Positions 20,324-27,277 of a DNA stretch of 27,277 bases are shown piece by piece. The stretch is from JAAFHN01 sp031421855 (GTDB lineage Bacteria; Pseudomonadota; Gammaproteobacteria; Burkholderiales; Burkholderiaceae_C). The notes beneath the pieces were generated by a model. The model made no database searches. It was not told where the DNA came from and saw only the letters and a list, made by a program, of their open reading frames with translations. Both the position numbers and the translations under genes were made by a program. How positions within the stretch are numbered: the first letter of the stretch is position 1; each line of letters opens with the position of its first letter. The DNA lies in contig JANOPN010000046.1 of NCBI GenBank assembly GCA_031421855.1, positions 1 to 27,277 on the forward strand, given 5' to 3'.

Positions 20324-21244
20324 TCAGAGGCGCCGATGTTTCAAAATGAATGCGCAGTAGGCTTGTGCGGCCTGCGGGGTGTTGAGTAGGTTGTTGTGAC
20401 CGCCTTCAGGCAGCATGAGGAGCTCCTTTTCAGGATTTGGGATGGCTTGATGCACTTTTTGCCCTAGTTCTGGTGGGGTGATGGTGTCTTGGCCGCCCGC
20501 GATGACCAGGCTTGGCCGTTGTAAGTTGGCCAGCGCTCGTGTGTTGTCAATCGCAAGCAGGCTGGGCGAGATGTTGACGGTGACAAATGGGCGCGCTAAC
20601 GCCGGAATGCGCGAGTCTGCCCATTCTTGGGCATGGGTCGCGGTGGCTTCCAAGATCACGCCTTGCACGCTGCGCTGTTGTGCGACATGTGCCGCCATGA
20701 AACTGCCCAGCGATTGCCCGTGTACGAATACATTGCCAGCCATTTGGGCATTGGTTCGGTCAAAAATGCGGATGCCATCGATTTGCAAGTTGCTGATTGT
20801 TGGCGTGCCTGCGGTGCGACCGTAGCCACGGTAGTCAAACATCGCGATGTTGACCGGGCAGCCCGATAGACGCGCCGCCAAGCGCAGCCCGCTTTCGTCG
20901 ATGCGAAAGGCGTTGCCGCCGAAATACAGCACGGTTGCCACCGCGTCAGTGCGCCGAAGCAACACGCCGTTCAGCGTCGGATGGTCTGTACCCAAACCAC
21001 CGTCAATCGAGAGATCGGTCAATTGAATAGCCGACAAAGCGTCGGGATTGAAGCCGTCTGCGAGGGTGCGCTTCAATGAGTCTTGGTCGATTCGCGTAAG
21101 CGGGAGAGCGCCGCGCAAGCTGTCTGGTCGAATGAAGCTGCTCTCCTCAACCTGGACGCTGGCGCAAGCGGTCAAAAAACTCAGCGACAGGACGCCGATA
21201 AAGCAGGCGAGACTTGGGATTTTGCGAATGGAAACGGTCTTCAT
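20324..21244 (-). CDS. Lipoprotein alpha/beta hydrolase (serine hydrolase)
   Basis: 306 residues. The signal peptide ends in lipobox LTAC with lipidated C27. The alpha/beta-hydrolase core has S178 in HGQSLGSF (nucleophile elbow), D253 in AGGQDTITP and H283 in EGGHNN. The upstream VLYFGGNA and MFDYRGYGRTAGTPT are typical of BEM46/YfhR-like hydrolases. It is probably an envelope-anchored esterase or peptidase; the substrate is unknown. The ATG at 21244 is supported by AGAAGG, 7 bases upstream; the longer frame to 21361 would overlap the divergent DUF2975 gene. It is divergent from DUF2975-xre, with a 94-base AT-rich shared promoter region. Confidence 0.85.
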   Translation of the reverse strand: MKTVSIRKIPSLACFIGVLSLSFLTACASVQVEESSFIRPDSLRGALPLTRIDQDSLKRTLADGFNPDALSAIQLTDLSIDGGLGTDHPTLNGVLLRRTDAVATVLYFGGNAFRIDESGLRLAARLSGCPVNIAMFDYRGYGRTAGTPTISNLQIDGIRIFDRTNAQMAGNVFVHGQSLGSFMAAHVAQQRSVQGVILEATATHAQEWADSRIPALARPFVTVNISPSLLAIDNTRALANLQRPSLVIAGGQDTITPPELGQKVHQAIPNPEKELLMLPEGGHNNLLNTPQAAQAYCAFILKHRRL

Positions 21245-21338
21245 TGAAGGGCCTTCTGAGTCAAGATAAAATAAAGAGTAGCGATAAGAAAATCGCAGTA
21301 AACAGCAACTTATTATTGTTTTACGATGAAATATTATC

Positions 21339-21869
21339 ATGTTTCGTAGGTCGATGCTCATCCGCGTGTTGGTTTGGGTGTTCGCGGCTGTTCAGGTTTT
21401 GGGCTATCTGTTGGCCTGGAGCTCATACGCCATACCGGACTTGGGGTTTCGAATGCAGTGGGTGCCCAAGGGCATCCTCGTTGACGAGGCGCTCGCGCTC
21501 GGCCTTTCGCAGCGGCTGCTGGGTGCTGGGCTGGGCGGCTTGTCGTTGGCTTTGTTGCTTGCCGGCTTGTGGTGTCTGGATCGATTGCTGCGCAACTTGC
21601 CTGGACAGAGCATTTTTTCTTTGCATAACATCGCCAATTTGCGTCGCTTTGCGGGTGCTGCGGGTCTGTCAACTGCGATGGGCATTGCTGAGCTGCCGCT
21701 ACGTGCCTTGCTTGGCCGGTATTTGCTGGGCAACATGGACCTCTCGATCAAGGTGCAGGTCTCGAGCGAGCAGTTGTTTGTGTTGTTGATTTGCGGCGTG
21801 TTTTATGTGCTGGCCGACTTGATGCACGAGGCTCGGCGCCTGGCCGAGGAAAACGAGGCCTTTGTCTGA
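21339..21869 (+). CDS. DUF2975 integral membrane protein
   Basis: 176 residues with four predicted membrane helices: one near the N-terminus, LLGAGLGGLSLALLLAGLW, FAGAAGLSTAMGIAELPL and LFVLLICGVFYVLADLM. The FSLHNIANLRRFAGA segment and the final VLADLMHEARRLAEENEAFV are the DUF2975 hallmarks. These proteins are nearly always paired with a downstream Xre-type regulator, as here (TGATG overlap with the next gene). The physiological role is unknown. The upstream region is AT-rich (TATTATC next to the ATG), with a small GCGAT/ATCGC inverted repeat at about 21280-21295. Confidence 0.88.
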   Translation: MFRRSMLIRVLVWVFAAVQVLGYLLAWSSYAIPDLGFRMQWVPKGILVDEALALGLSQRLLGAGLGGLSLALLLAGLWCLDRLLRNLPGQSIFSLHNIANLRRFAGAAGLSTAMGIAELPLRALLGRYLLGNMDLSIKVQVSSEQLFVLLICGVFYVLADLMHEARRLAEENEAFV

Positions 21870-22108
21870 TGGCCATCGTCGTGAGCTTGGACGTGATGTT
21901 GGCCAAACGCAAGGTCAAGTCGAAGGATTTGGCCGCGTTTGTGGGCATCACGGAGCAAAACCTCTCGTTGCTCAAGTCGGGCAAGGTCAAGGGCGTGCGG
22001 TTTTCGACCCTGGAGCGGATTTGCGAGTTTTTGGACTGTCAGCCCGGCGATATCGTGGCTTGGGACGGCGTGCCAGCCCAAGCCGTGCAAGACGATGAGG
22101 GCAACTAA
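21869..22108 (+). CDS. Xre/YozG-type helix-turn-helix regulator
   Basis: 79 residues, essentially one Cro/C1-type helix-turn-helix domain. KVKSKDLAAFVGITEQNLS is the helix-turn-helix, followed by LLKSGKVKGVRFSTLERICE and FLDCQPGDIVAWD, which match the YozG class closely. The start overlaps the DUF2975 stop (ATG at 21869 shares bases with the TGA), so expression is coupled. It probably represses its own operon. It ends three bases from the convergent Kdo transferase gene. Confidence 0.92.
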   Translation: MAIVVSLDVMLAKRKVKSKDLAAFVGITEQNLSLLKSGKVKGVRFSTLERICEFLDCQPGDIVAWDGVPAQAVQDDEGN

Positions 22109-22111
22109 GAC

Positions 22112-23605
22112 TCAGTCAAGACTCGAGTAGCCGTCAGCTTTGTCGGCGGGCTCAGCGTCGATCGCGATCCCCAAATGCAAGCGCTTTCGCAACGAGTTTG
22201 CGGTACGCGCCATGGCCCCGGCGTTGGCTTCGACGAAGGCTGTGCTGGCTGCGCTCAATTGCTGGTGCAGGCTGATATCGGCTGCGATGGCGCCAGCGCG
22301 GACCAGTGCGGCTGCCGGGGTGTCGGCCTTGATGGCGACGCCTGCCTCGCTGGCTTTTTGGGCGGCATCGGCAAAGTTGTAGGTGTGCGGCCCCATGACG
22401 ACTGGGCAGCCGCAGGCCAGCAATTCGATCAAGTTTTGGCCGCCAAACGGCTCGAAACTGCCGCCCAGGAGCGCGCAGTCGCTCAAGCCGGCATAGGCGG
22501 CCATCTCGCCCATGCTGTCGCCCAGCCACACGTCGGCCAACTCTGCTTGTTCGTTGCCAGTGTGGCTGGCGCTGGGCGCGCCCGGCGTGCCCCAGGTGCT
22601 GCGACGCGACAGGCTCAGACCGGCATCGGCGACGGCTTTCGCGACTTCGTCAAAGCGCTGAGGGTGGCGCGGAACGATCAATAACCGAGGCGTTTTGTTG
22701 TCAGTCGCAGCAAAATTGATAGCACTCTTGTCAATAGATTCGGAGACCAAGTGCTTAAAAGCTTCCAAAAACTGGATTTCTTCGCCCGGGCGAGATGACG
22801 CGAGTATCAACACCGGCCGGGTGCCCGTCAGTTCGCGCCAGTCGTGCCCCAGCCGCAGCAGGTCGGCCTGGGGTTGGGCATCGAATTTGATGTTGCCAGT
22901 GACGCCTTGAATCCGTGCGCCCAGCTCGCTCAGGCGGCGGGCATCGTCGCTGGTTTGGGCCAGTACCGTATGCAAACTGGCGTAAGCGGGCCGCGCCAGC
23001 CATCGCCAAGTGCGCGCTTGCCTCAGCGATTTTTCACTCAGGCGCGCATTAACCAAGCACACCGCGATGCCATGCAGCACGGCTTGACGCTGCACGTTGG
23101 GCCAAACCTCGGTTTCCATGAGCCAAATGGCTTGGGGTTTGAAATGATCAAAAAACCGCTGAACCGCCTGTTGCGTGTCCCACGGTTGCCAGGCTTGGGT
23201 GATGCGTTGGCGCAACTCAGGCTTTTGGCGTGCCAGCCACTCCCGCCCAGCGGCGCGACCGGTGGCGGTGCCGTGGGTCAACACAATGGGCGGCAGGGCG
23301 TCTGAAGTGCCGCTGTTGCCATTTTCAGAGTCAAATTCTGCCTTGGTCACCGTATTCATTGACATTGTTGCTATCAATTCAGTAGCCGCTCGGGTCTCAC
23401 CCAGCGACACGGCATGAATCCAGATCGGCGCTTCATCGCCCCAAGTCAGGTGCTCTTCGGCGTACAGCCCAAAGCGCTCAGTGACCCATTCGCCGTAAAG
23501 GGGCTCAGCCAGCGCACGCCGAGCCAGTCGGCGCTTGACCCAAGGCGTGAGCGCCCAAACCACCGCGCTGTACGCCGCCAAGGCAATGCGCTCAATTGGC
23601 TTCAT
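22112..23605 (-). CDS. waaA: 3-deoxy-D-manno-octulosonic acid (Kdo) transferase
   Basis: 497 residues against about 425 in Escherichia coli. It adds Kdo to lipid IVA at the inner membrane, starting the LPS core. Recognisable blocks: PIWIHAVSLGETRAATELI (GT30 N-domain), THGTATGRAAG, WLMETEVWPN, VNARLSEKS, GNIKFDAQP, IVPRHPQRFDEV, ALLGGSFEPFGGQN and EAGVAIKADT. Two extra segments, at residues about 77-103 and 283-305, correspond to dispersed repeat copies R10 and R9 and account for much of the excess length. The ATG at 23605 overlaps the stop of the heptosyltransferase gene (ATGA). It ends the envelope operon and is convergent with xre. Confidence 0.94.
   Translation of the reverse strand: MKPIERIALAAYSAVVWALTPWVKRRLARRALAEPLYGEWVTERFGLYAEEHLTWGDEAPIWIHAVSLGETRAATELIATMSMNTVTKAEFDSENGNSGTSDALPPIVLTHGTATGRAAGREWLARQKPELRQRITQAWQPWDTQQAVQRFFDHFKPQAIWLMETEVWPNVQRQAVLHGIAVCLVNARLSEKSLRQARTWRWLARPAYASLHTVLAQTSDDARRLSELGARIQGVTGNIKFDAQPQADLLRLGHDWRELTGTRPVLILASSRPGEEIQFLEAFKHLVSESIDKSAINFAATDNKTPRLLIVPRHPQRFDEVAKAVADAGLSLSRRSTWGTPGAPSASHTGNEQAELADVWLGDSMGEMAAYAGLSDCALLGGSFEPFGGQNLIELLACGCPVVMGPHTYNFADAAQKASEAGVAIKADTPAAALVRAGAIAADISLHQQLSAASTAFVEANAGAMARTANSLRKRLHLGIAIDAEPADKADGYSSLD
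22710..22752 (-). repeat. Dispersed repeat, copy R9 (inside waaA)
   Basis: Minus orientation, same direction as the gene. It is read as HLVSESIDKSAINFA, in the same sense frame as R2 and R3. It lies between the GEEIQFLEAF helix and the conserved RLLIVPRHPQRF strand. Confidence 0.7.
23340..23382 (+). repeat. Dispersed repeat, copy R10 (inside waaA)
   Basis: CCTTGGTCACCGTATTCATTG then ACATTGTTGCTATCAATTC, opposite to the gene. It is read antisense as ELIATMSMNTVTKAEF, the same antisense frame as R8 in amiC. Confidence 0.8.
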
Positions 23606-24729
23606 TGTGCGACCCGCAGCCAGGCCTGCCAAACCGCGTCAACCGTTGGTGCGACCGGGTTGGAGTCGGGCTTGGCACCGACTCCCACGACGCTGACACC
23701 GCTTGCGCCGCGGTTGTTTGAATCTAATTCGACCAAATTGGGCGGCCCCGTGCGCCATGCGGTGTCGAAGTTGTAGAGCTGAACATGAGGAACATCAAGC
23801 GCCGTGGCGATGTGGCTCAAGCCGCTGTCAACGCCGATGGCGCCCCAACACCCAGCCAACGCTTCGGCCAAGATGTGAAGTGGCATGCGCGGCCACACTT
23901 GGACGGTGTTGTGAGCCCCTCGCTTGTCTGCAGCCATGATCATGGCACTCAGGCGTTTGGCCCGAGCCATTTCAACGTCTGAGCCATGCGGCAACATGAT
24001 TCGATAGCCTTGCGCGCGAAATTTGAGCGCCAACTCAACCCAGCTCGACTCGGGCCACAGCTTGTCGTCACGCGAGGTGCCGTGGATCAATGCCACTTGC
24101 TTGATGGAGCTTCGGGTGCGCTGCGCGGGCTTGAGCAAGCCGTAGCTGGCGGGCAGATCGTCAATTGAGTAGCCCAAGGCACGGGCGCACAACTCGCGGG
24201 TTCGGGTGATGGCGTCAATGCGCTTGGGCAGCATCACCGCCACATCGCTCAGCCAGCGGGTTGGGCGCTCCCAGCTTGAGCCATCGGTGCAGTTGCCCAG
24301 TGCGTAGCGTTTGCCGTTTTGTGATCGCGCCGCAAGGCTTGCCACAAGGGCTGACTTGGTCAGGCCCTGCGCGTCGATGACCGCGTCGTAGCCGCCAAAA
24401 GCGTCGCTGCCGTCGAGTGCTGCTCGAAAAGAAGCCCACTCCATGCGGGTCTGTGGCGCAGTCACTGACTTGCGCCACTTGCGCAACTCACACGGAATCA
24501 CGCGGTTGATGCCCTGCACAGCCCGAACAATGGGTGCAAAGGACTTTTCCACCACCCAGTCAATGCTTGCATTCGGGTACGCACCGCGAATGTCTTGCAC
24601 GGCGGGCATGGCATGCACCACGTCGCCCAATGAAGACAGCTTGACCATCAAAATCTGGGGTGCATCGACTCCGACCAACGGGCCAGACAGGCCGATGGCT
24701 CGTGGCAGGGGCATGTGAACGGTGGGCAT
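23602..24729 (-). CDS. waaC: Lipopolysaccharide heptosyltransferase I
   Basis: 375 residues, a GT9 glycosyltransferase. It transfers L-glycero-D-manno-heptose to Kdo of the LPS inner core at the inner membrane. The hallmarks are ILMVKLSSLGDVVHAMPAV (residues 26-44), IDWVVEKSFAPIV, VIDAQGLTKSA, IHGTSRDDKLWPE and GVDSGLSHIATAL, with TAWRTGPP near the C-terminus. It is longer than the usual roughly 330. The first about 25 residues may be untranslated (an ATG at residue 28 is possible), and the C-terminal part (residues about 330-360) has a low-complexity Gly/Val/Asn stretch. It overlaps waaA by 4 bases and begins 21 bases after the PIN toxin gene. Confidence 0.93.
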   Translation of the reverse strand: MPTVHMPLPRAIGLSGPLVGVDAPQILMVKLSSLGDVVHAMPAVQDIRGAYPNASIDWVVEKSFAPIVRAVQGINRVIPCELRKWRKSVTAPQTRMEWASFRAALDGSDAFGGYDAVIDAQGLTKSALVASLAARSQNGKRYALGNCTDGSSWERPTRWLSDVAVMLPKRIDAITRTRELCARALGYSIDDLPASYGLLKPAQRTRSSIKQVALIHGTSRDDKLWPESSWVELALKFRAQGYRIMLPHGSDVEMARAKRLSAMIMAADKRGAHNTVQVWPRMPLHILAEALAGCWGAIGVDSGLSHIATALDVPHVQLYNFDTAWRTGPPNLVELDSNNRGASGVSVVGVGAKPDSNPVAPTVDAVWQAWLRVAQ

Positions 24730-24750
24730 TTGGGAGACGAAGTCCGTGAT

Positions 24751-25191
24751 CTAAGTCGAACGCGTTTTTGAGTCTGGAGCGGGGGAAATTCTCTCGATGA
24801 CTTGACGGCCGTTTTTTCTATAAATGGAGAAGTCACTGTCCAAAGTGAGAATGGGACTTTGTGGATACACCTCGGCAAGCCGCACCAAACAAGCGTCAGC
24901 CAGCGACATCGGTACGTCGCCGTAGCGACGAATCATCGTCAAAATGGCGCTGTGGTGATCAGTCAATGCAAATGCAATTTTCAAAAAGCCTTCGCCAACC
25001 ATTTCGATCAAGGCTGCTCGTGCGCCTGCAACCTGGCGGGTGATGTGCGTTGCCTCAGCTAAAACTGCTTCGCAGGTCAAGAGCGGCGGCGACAGGTGCT
25101 TGAGTTGCTGCACGACCCATTGGTGATGGTGGTCGCGCTGGTTCAGCATGGCGACCAGCGGGCCAGTGTCAACAATGACCTGCGACCTCAC
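24751..25191 (-). CDS. PIN-domain toxin (VapC type), in the LPS operon
   Basis: 146 residues. Metal-binding acids: D8 (IVDTGPLVAML), E41 or E46 (CEAVLAEATH), D99 (SLADACLV), and D118 and D120 (LTLDSDF). The remaining segments LNQRDHHHQW and FSIYRKNGRQVI fit VapC-type RNases. The ATG overlaps the antitoxin stop (ATGA). The pair interrupts the gene run from phosphomannomutase to heptosyltransferase, so it is likely cotranscribed with envelope genes. All active-site residues are intact. Confidence 0.9.
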   Translation of the reverse strand: MRSQVIVDTGPLVAMLNQRDHHHQWVVQQLKHLSPPLLTCEAVLAEATHITRQVAGARAALIEMVGEGFLKIAFALTDHHSAILTMIRRYGDVPMSLADACLVRLAEVYPQSPILTLDSDFSIYRKNGRQVIERISPAPDSKTRST

Positions 25192-25427
25192 TGTCCGAAT
25201 CCATCGAGGTGCTTTGGATTCGTCGACAAATCGGCTTCGCCTTGCATCATGCCGGTCCAGCGGCTCGCCCGATCAGCGCATGACGCGCTGATCGGTGCAG
25301 CATCGCGGCTCAAATATGCGGACAATGCAGCGCGGACGATGTCGCTTTGACTGGACGCGCTCTCGCGCACCGCCTCAGCTAGGTCGTGAAACAGCGGGTC
25401 TGGGAGTTTGATCGACAGGGCTTTCAT
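25188..25427 (-). CDS. Ribbon-helix-helix antitoxin (CopG/VapB type)
   Basis: 79 residues. KALSIKLPDPLFHDLAEAVR and then SQSDIVRAALSAYL form a classic ribbon-helix-helix (strand plus two helices), followed by a short toxin-binding tail (residues 50-79, SRWTGMMQGEADLS). The ATG at 25427 is chosen because it begins the ribbon; the longer frame upstream enters the phosphomannomutase gene and is rich in Arg and Cys. It is located 64 bases after the phosphomannomutase stop. Two TACGCA-like repeats in that gap could be operator half-sites but are unproven. Confidence 0.88.
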   Translation of the reverse strand: MKALSIKLPDPLFHDLAEAVRESASSQSDIVRAALSAYLSRDAAPISASCADRASRWTGMMQGEADLSTNPKHLDGFGQ

Positions 25428-25491
25428 GGATTCATTGTAATACCGTTGTGGCGGTTGCGTATTTCGCTGCAACGACTGCGTACGATCTCGC

Positions 25492-26946
25492 TCAGTGCGC
25501 CGCCGAACCCAGCACCGCATCCGCCTTGAAGCGGCGCAACAGCGCCAGCATGTCGGATTCAATGCGGTGCAGCGCTGCCTCGGAGTGACCTTCGAATCGC
25601 AGAACCAACACTGGCGTGGTGTTGCTGGCGCGAATCAAGCCAAAGCCATCACGCCAATCGACGCGCAGGCCGTCGATGGTGTTGATCGTCGCTGGCGAAG
25701 CGAACGCAGGCTCATTTGCTAACGCCGCTGCAGCAGCTTGAAGCGCGGCCACAACGGTGTGGGGCTCGCCTTCGACGCACTTGACATTGAGCTCAGGCGT
25801 ACTGAAGCTGGTGGGCAATGCACGCAACTGCGCGCTGGCGTCGGGCGCGCGGGTCACGATTTCGGCCAAACGCGCACCTGCGTAGGTGCCATCGTCAAAG
25901 CCAAACCAGCGCTCTTTGAAGAAAATATGCCCGCTCATTTCGCCGCCCAGCGGTGAATTCACTTCCTTCATGCGGGCTTTGATGAGCGAGTGCCCGGTTT
26001 TGAACATTTCGGCCACGCCGCCGGATGCGCGAATCGCAGGGGCCAAACGCTGTGAACACTTCACATCAAACAAAATCGTGCCGCCCGGCACACGGCTGAG
26101 CACATCAGCGGCAAAGAGCATCATTTGGCGATCCGGGTAGATCATCTCGCCGTCGTCTGTGACCACGCCCAGGCGGTCGCCGTCGCCATCAAACGCAAAG
26201 CCCAGCTCCGCACCGTGGGCCTTCACAGCGGCCTTCAGGTCCGCTAAATTTTCGGGCTTGCTGGGGTCAGGGTGATGGTTGGGAAAATTGCCGTCAACCT
26301 CGCTGAAAAGCTCCACCACATCGCAGCCCAAGGCCCGAAAAATTCCCGGTGCAGTCGCCCCAGCCACGCCATTGCCTGAGTCAACGACGATTTTGATTGG
26401 GCGGCTGAGCTTGATTTGGTTGACGATCGCCGCTTGGTAGCTGGATTCAATGTTGAGGTGACGAATGCTGCCGCCACTGCGCTCAACACTGGTTGCATCC
26501 TCAATCATCTGACGCAAAGACTGAATCGTGTCGCCGTAAATGGCGCGACCGCCCAAGACCATTTTGAAGCCATTGTCGTCACGCGGGTTATGGGAGCCAG
26601 TGACTTGAATGCCGCTGCCGCCCAGTGGGTTGTCAGCTTTGCCGCAGGCGTGAAACGCCGCGAAATACAGCATCGGTGTGGTTGTCAAGCCCACATCGAT
26701 CACCTGCACGCCCGCCCAAACCAGCCCGCGAATGAGCGCCGCACTGATCACCGGCCCGCTGAGTCGCCCGTCGCGCCCCACAGCCACCGTGGTCTCTCCC
26801 TCAGCCATCGCCATCGTGCCAAACGCCTGACCAATCGCAAAGGCCACGCCCTCGTTGATCGTCGTCGGTGTCGTGCCCCGTATGTCGTAGGCTTTGAAAA
26901 TGTGGGATTGGATGGCGGCGCGCTCAGCAGGAGTGATTGGGTTCAT
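25492..26946 (-). CDS. Phosphomannomutase/phosphoglucomutase (AlgC/ManB type)
   Basis: 484 residues. It interconverts hexose 1- and 6-phosphates for LPS, capsule or nucleotide-sugar supply in the cytoplasm. Family motifs: KAYDIRGT (18-25), the active-site phosphoserine loop TGSHNP (S118), the metal loop DGDGDR (253-258), the sugar-specificity loop GGEMSGH, and the phosphate-binding RASNTTPVLVLRFEG near the C-terminus. The length fits AlgC-type enzymes (about 460). It heads the minus-strand run with a VapBC-type pair, waaC and waaA. The ATG is at 26946; promoter elements upstream are not evident. Confidence 0.95.
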   Translation of the reverse strand: MNPITPAERAAIQSHIFKAYDIRGTTPTTINEGVAFAIGQAFGTMAMAEGETTVAVGRDGRLSGPVISAALIRGLVWAGVQVIDVGLTTTPMLYFAAFHACGKADNPLGGSGIQVTGSHNPRDDNGFKMVLGGRAIYGDTIQSLRQMIEDATSVERSGGSIRHLNIESSYQAAIVNQIKLSRPIKIVVDSGNGVAGATAPGIFRALGCDVVELFSEVDGNFPNHHPDPSKPENLADLKAAVKAHGAELGFAFDGDGDRLGVVTDDGEMIYPDRQMMLFAADVLSRVPGGTILFDVKCSQRLAPAIRASGGVAEMFKTGHSLIKARMKEVNSPLGGEMSGHIFFKERWFGFDDGTYAGARLAEIVTRAPDASAQLRALPTSFSTPELNVKCVEGEPHTVVAALQAAAAALANEPAFASPATINTIDGLRVDWRDGFGLIRASNTTPVLVLRFEGHSEAALHRIESDMLALLRRFKADAVLGSAAH

Positions 26947-27047
26947 GCGTGTGATTTTAGGAGTCTGTGTCGACGACGGGTTTTGTTCGTGGTACGAAGA
27001 ACGTCGAAGTCAGTTCGAACGAGCTGGCTTGTGACCTTGGATTGACT

Positions 27048-27085
27048 CCCTCTCACCGCTTTGCGGGAGAGGGCAGGGGTGAGGG
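27048..27085. repeat. Hairpin repeat of the CCCTCTCCCGC class
   Basis: CCCTCTC and GAGAGGG arms with an inner CCGC/GCGG stem and TTT loop, followed by a GCAGGGGTGAGGGTG tail. The same pattern (with the antisense peptide PHPCPLPQSGE) is widespread in proteobacterial intergenic DNA. It may also act as a bidirectional terminator. Confidence 0.7.
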
Positions 27086-27097
27086 TGTTTTCGGGCG

Positions 27098-27135
27098 CTG
27101 GTCACCGGATTCATTGGGTATGTTGATCTGAATAT
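27098..27135 (+). repeat. Dispersed repeat, copy R11 (intergenic)
   Basis: CTGGTCACCGGATTCATTGG then GTATGTTGATCTGAATAT; a consensus core with a divergent tail. Confidence 0.75.
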
Positions 27136-27181
27136 CGAGTCATGTGCGAAGGAAAAACAGCATTCGCTCAACGTTTTGTTG

Positions 27182-27203
27182 TTGCCGCGAGGGCGGCAAT
27201 CCA
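27182..27203. repeat. Short hairpin repeat of the GCGGCAATCCAG class
   Basis: Seven-base stem TTGCCGC/GCGGCAA with GAGG loop (27182-27199), followed by TCCAG. It resembles the common TTCCCGC/GCGGGAATCCAG intergenic repeats. Confidence 0.55.
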
Positions 27204-27277
27204 GCTTTTTCCCGTCGAGTCGCAACCTGTTCGGTGGCAAGGCTGACAGCGATATCACCCCTTTATTTTTGAGACTT

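Larger units (their letters stand above)
26947..27277. other. Gene-free right end carrying three kinds of dispersed repeats
   Basis: No credible gene. An 82-codon minus frame (27010-27258) is made of repeat-derived peptides (HPHPCPLPQSGERE) and is dismissed. The stretch contains a hairpin repeat at 27048-27085, copy R11 at 27098-27135 and a small hairpin repeat at 27182-27203. Confidence 0.6.

Noticed and set aside
23640..23740. Possible degenerate repeat in the C-terminal part of waaC
   Set aside because: The Gly/Val/Asn-rich stretch is unusual but lacks the repeat core.
25428..25441. GGATTCATTG match upstream of the RHH antitoxin as a 12th repeat copy
   Set aside because: Only ten bases match and no tail follows; could be chance.
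27010..27258. 82-codon minus frame with HPHPCPLPQSGERE peptide
   Set aside because: The peptide is a translation of common intergenic hairpin repeats, not a gene.
1..27277. CRISPR arrays, tRNA or rRNA genes, dif site, prophage
   Set aside because: No regularly spaced repeats, no tRNA-like cloverleaf noticed, no dif-like sequence near xerD and no phage genes seen.

Overview
The window looks like a chromosomal segment of a betaproteobacterium of the order Burkholderiales, probably Comamonadaceae-like. This is inferred from the gene families and codon use, not from a marker gene: a Bug/TctC-type solute receptor, a DUF455 ferritin-like protein, and a phosphomannomutase, heptosyltransferase and Kdo-transferase lipopolysaccharide cluster. 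No rRNA, tRNA, CRISPR array, phage or complete insertion sequence is visible.

Layout, left to right. The first 552 bases hold the 5' part of a lipid/multidrug-type ABC exporter (minus), divergent from a DUF455 di-iron protein. Next come an uncharacterised 398-aa protein that looks like a degenerate histidine kinase plus receiver, xerD, a TctC-type binding protein and an AEC-family transporter. A convergent pair of tiny overlapping membrane-protein ORFs (5840-6260) precedes an FtsX-type permease and an AttH-like secreted hydrolase; no partner ATPase is present. A single-domain BLUF photoreceptor and peptide deformylase follow, then a gene-poor stretch (11375-12053) with the wreck of a TumE-TumA toxin-antitoxin pair. 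A Tat-exported molybdopterin oxidoreductase with a four-cluster ferredoxin subunit follows, without a membrane anchor gene. Then come a VapBC-type toxin-antitoxin pair, amiC-tsaE, divergent queG, a small secreted protein, a lipoprotein alpha/beta hydrolase, and a DUF2975-Xre pair. The right side is a minus-strand envelope operon (phosphomannomutase/phosphoglucomutase, second VapBC-type pair, heptosyltransferase I, Kdo transferase). The last 330 bases contain only dispersed repeats.

The most striking feature is one short interspersed repeat (about 35-50 bp; core TTGGTCACCGGATTCATTGG, then after a variable gap GTTGCTATCAAAA). I find 11 copies in 27 kb, in both orientations. Four are intergenic. 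One lies at a gene junction and supplies a candidate ATG for the AttH-like gene. Six lie inside essential or housekeeping-type genes (ABC exporter, DUF455, FtsX permease, amiC and twice in waaA), where they are read through as linker or loop peptides in more than one frame. This resembles the coding palindromic elements described in Rickettsia, but it appears to be a different family. Separately, a 102-bp MITE-like element with 15-bp terminal inverted repeats occurs twice, bracketing queG.

Functionally the segment mixes envelope biogenesis (LPS core genes, amiC, ABC and FtsX export), translation and tRNA modification (def, tsaE, queG), chromosome dimer resolution (xerD), one periplasmic redox enzyme of unknown substrate, one blue-light sensor, and accessory toxin-antitoxin modules, one of which sits inside the LPS operon.
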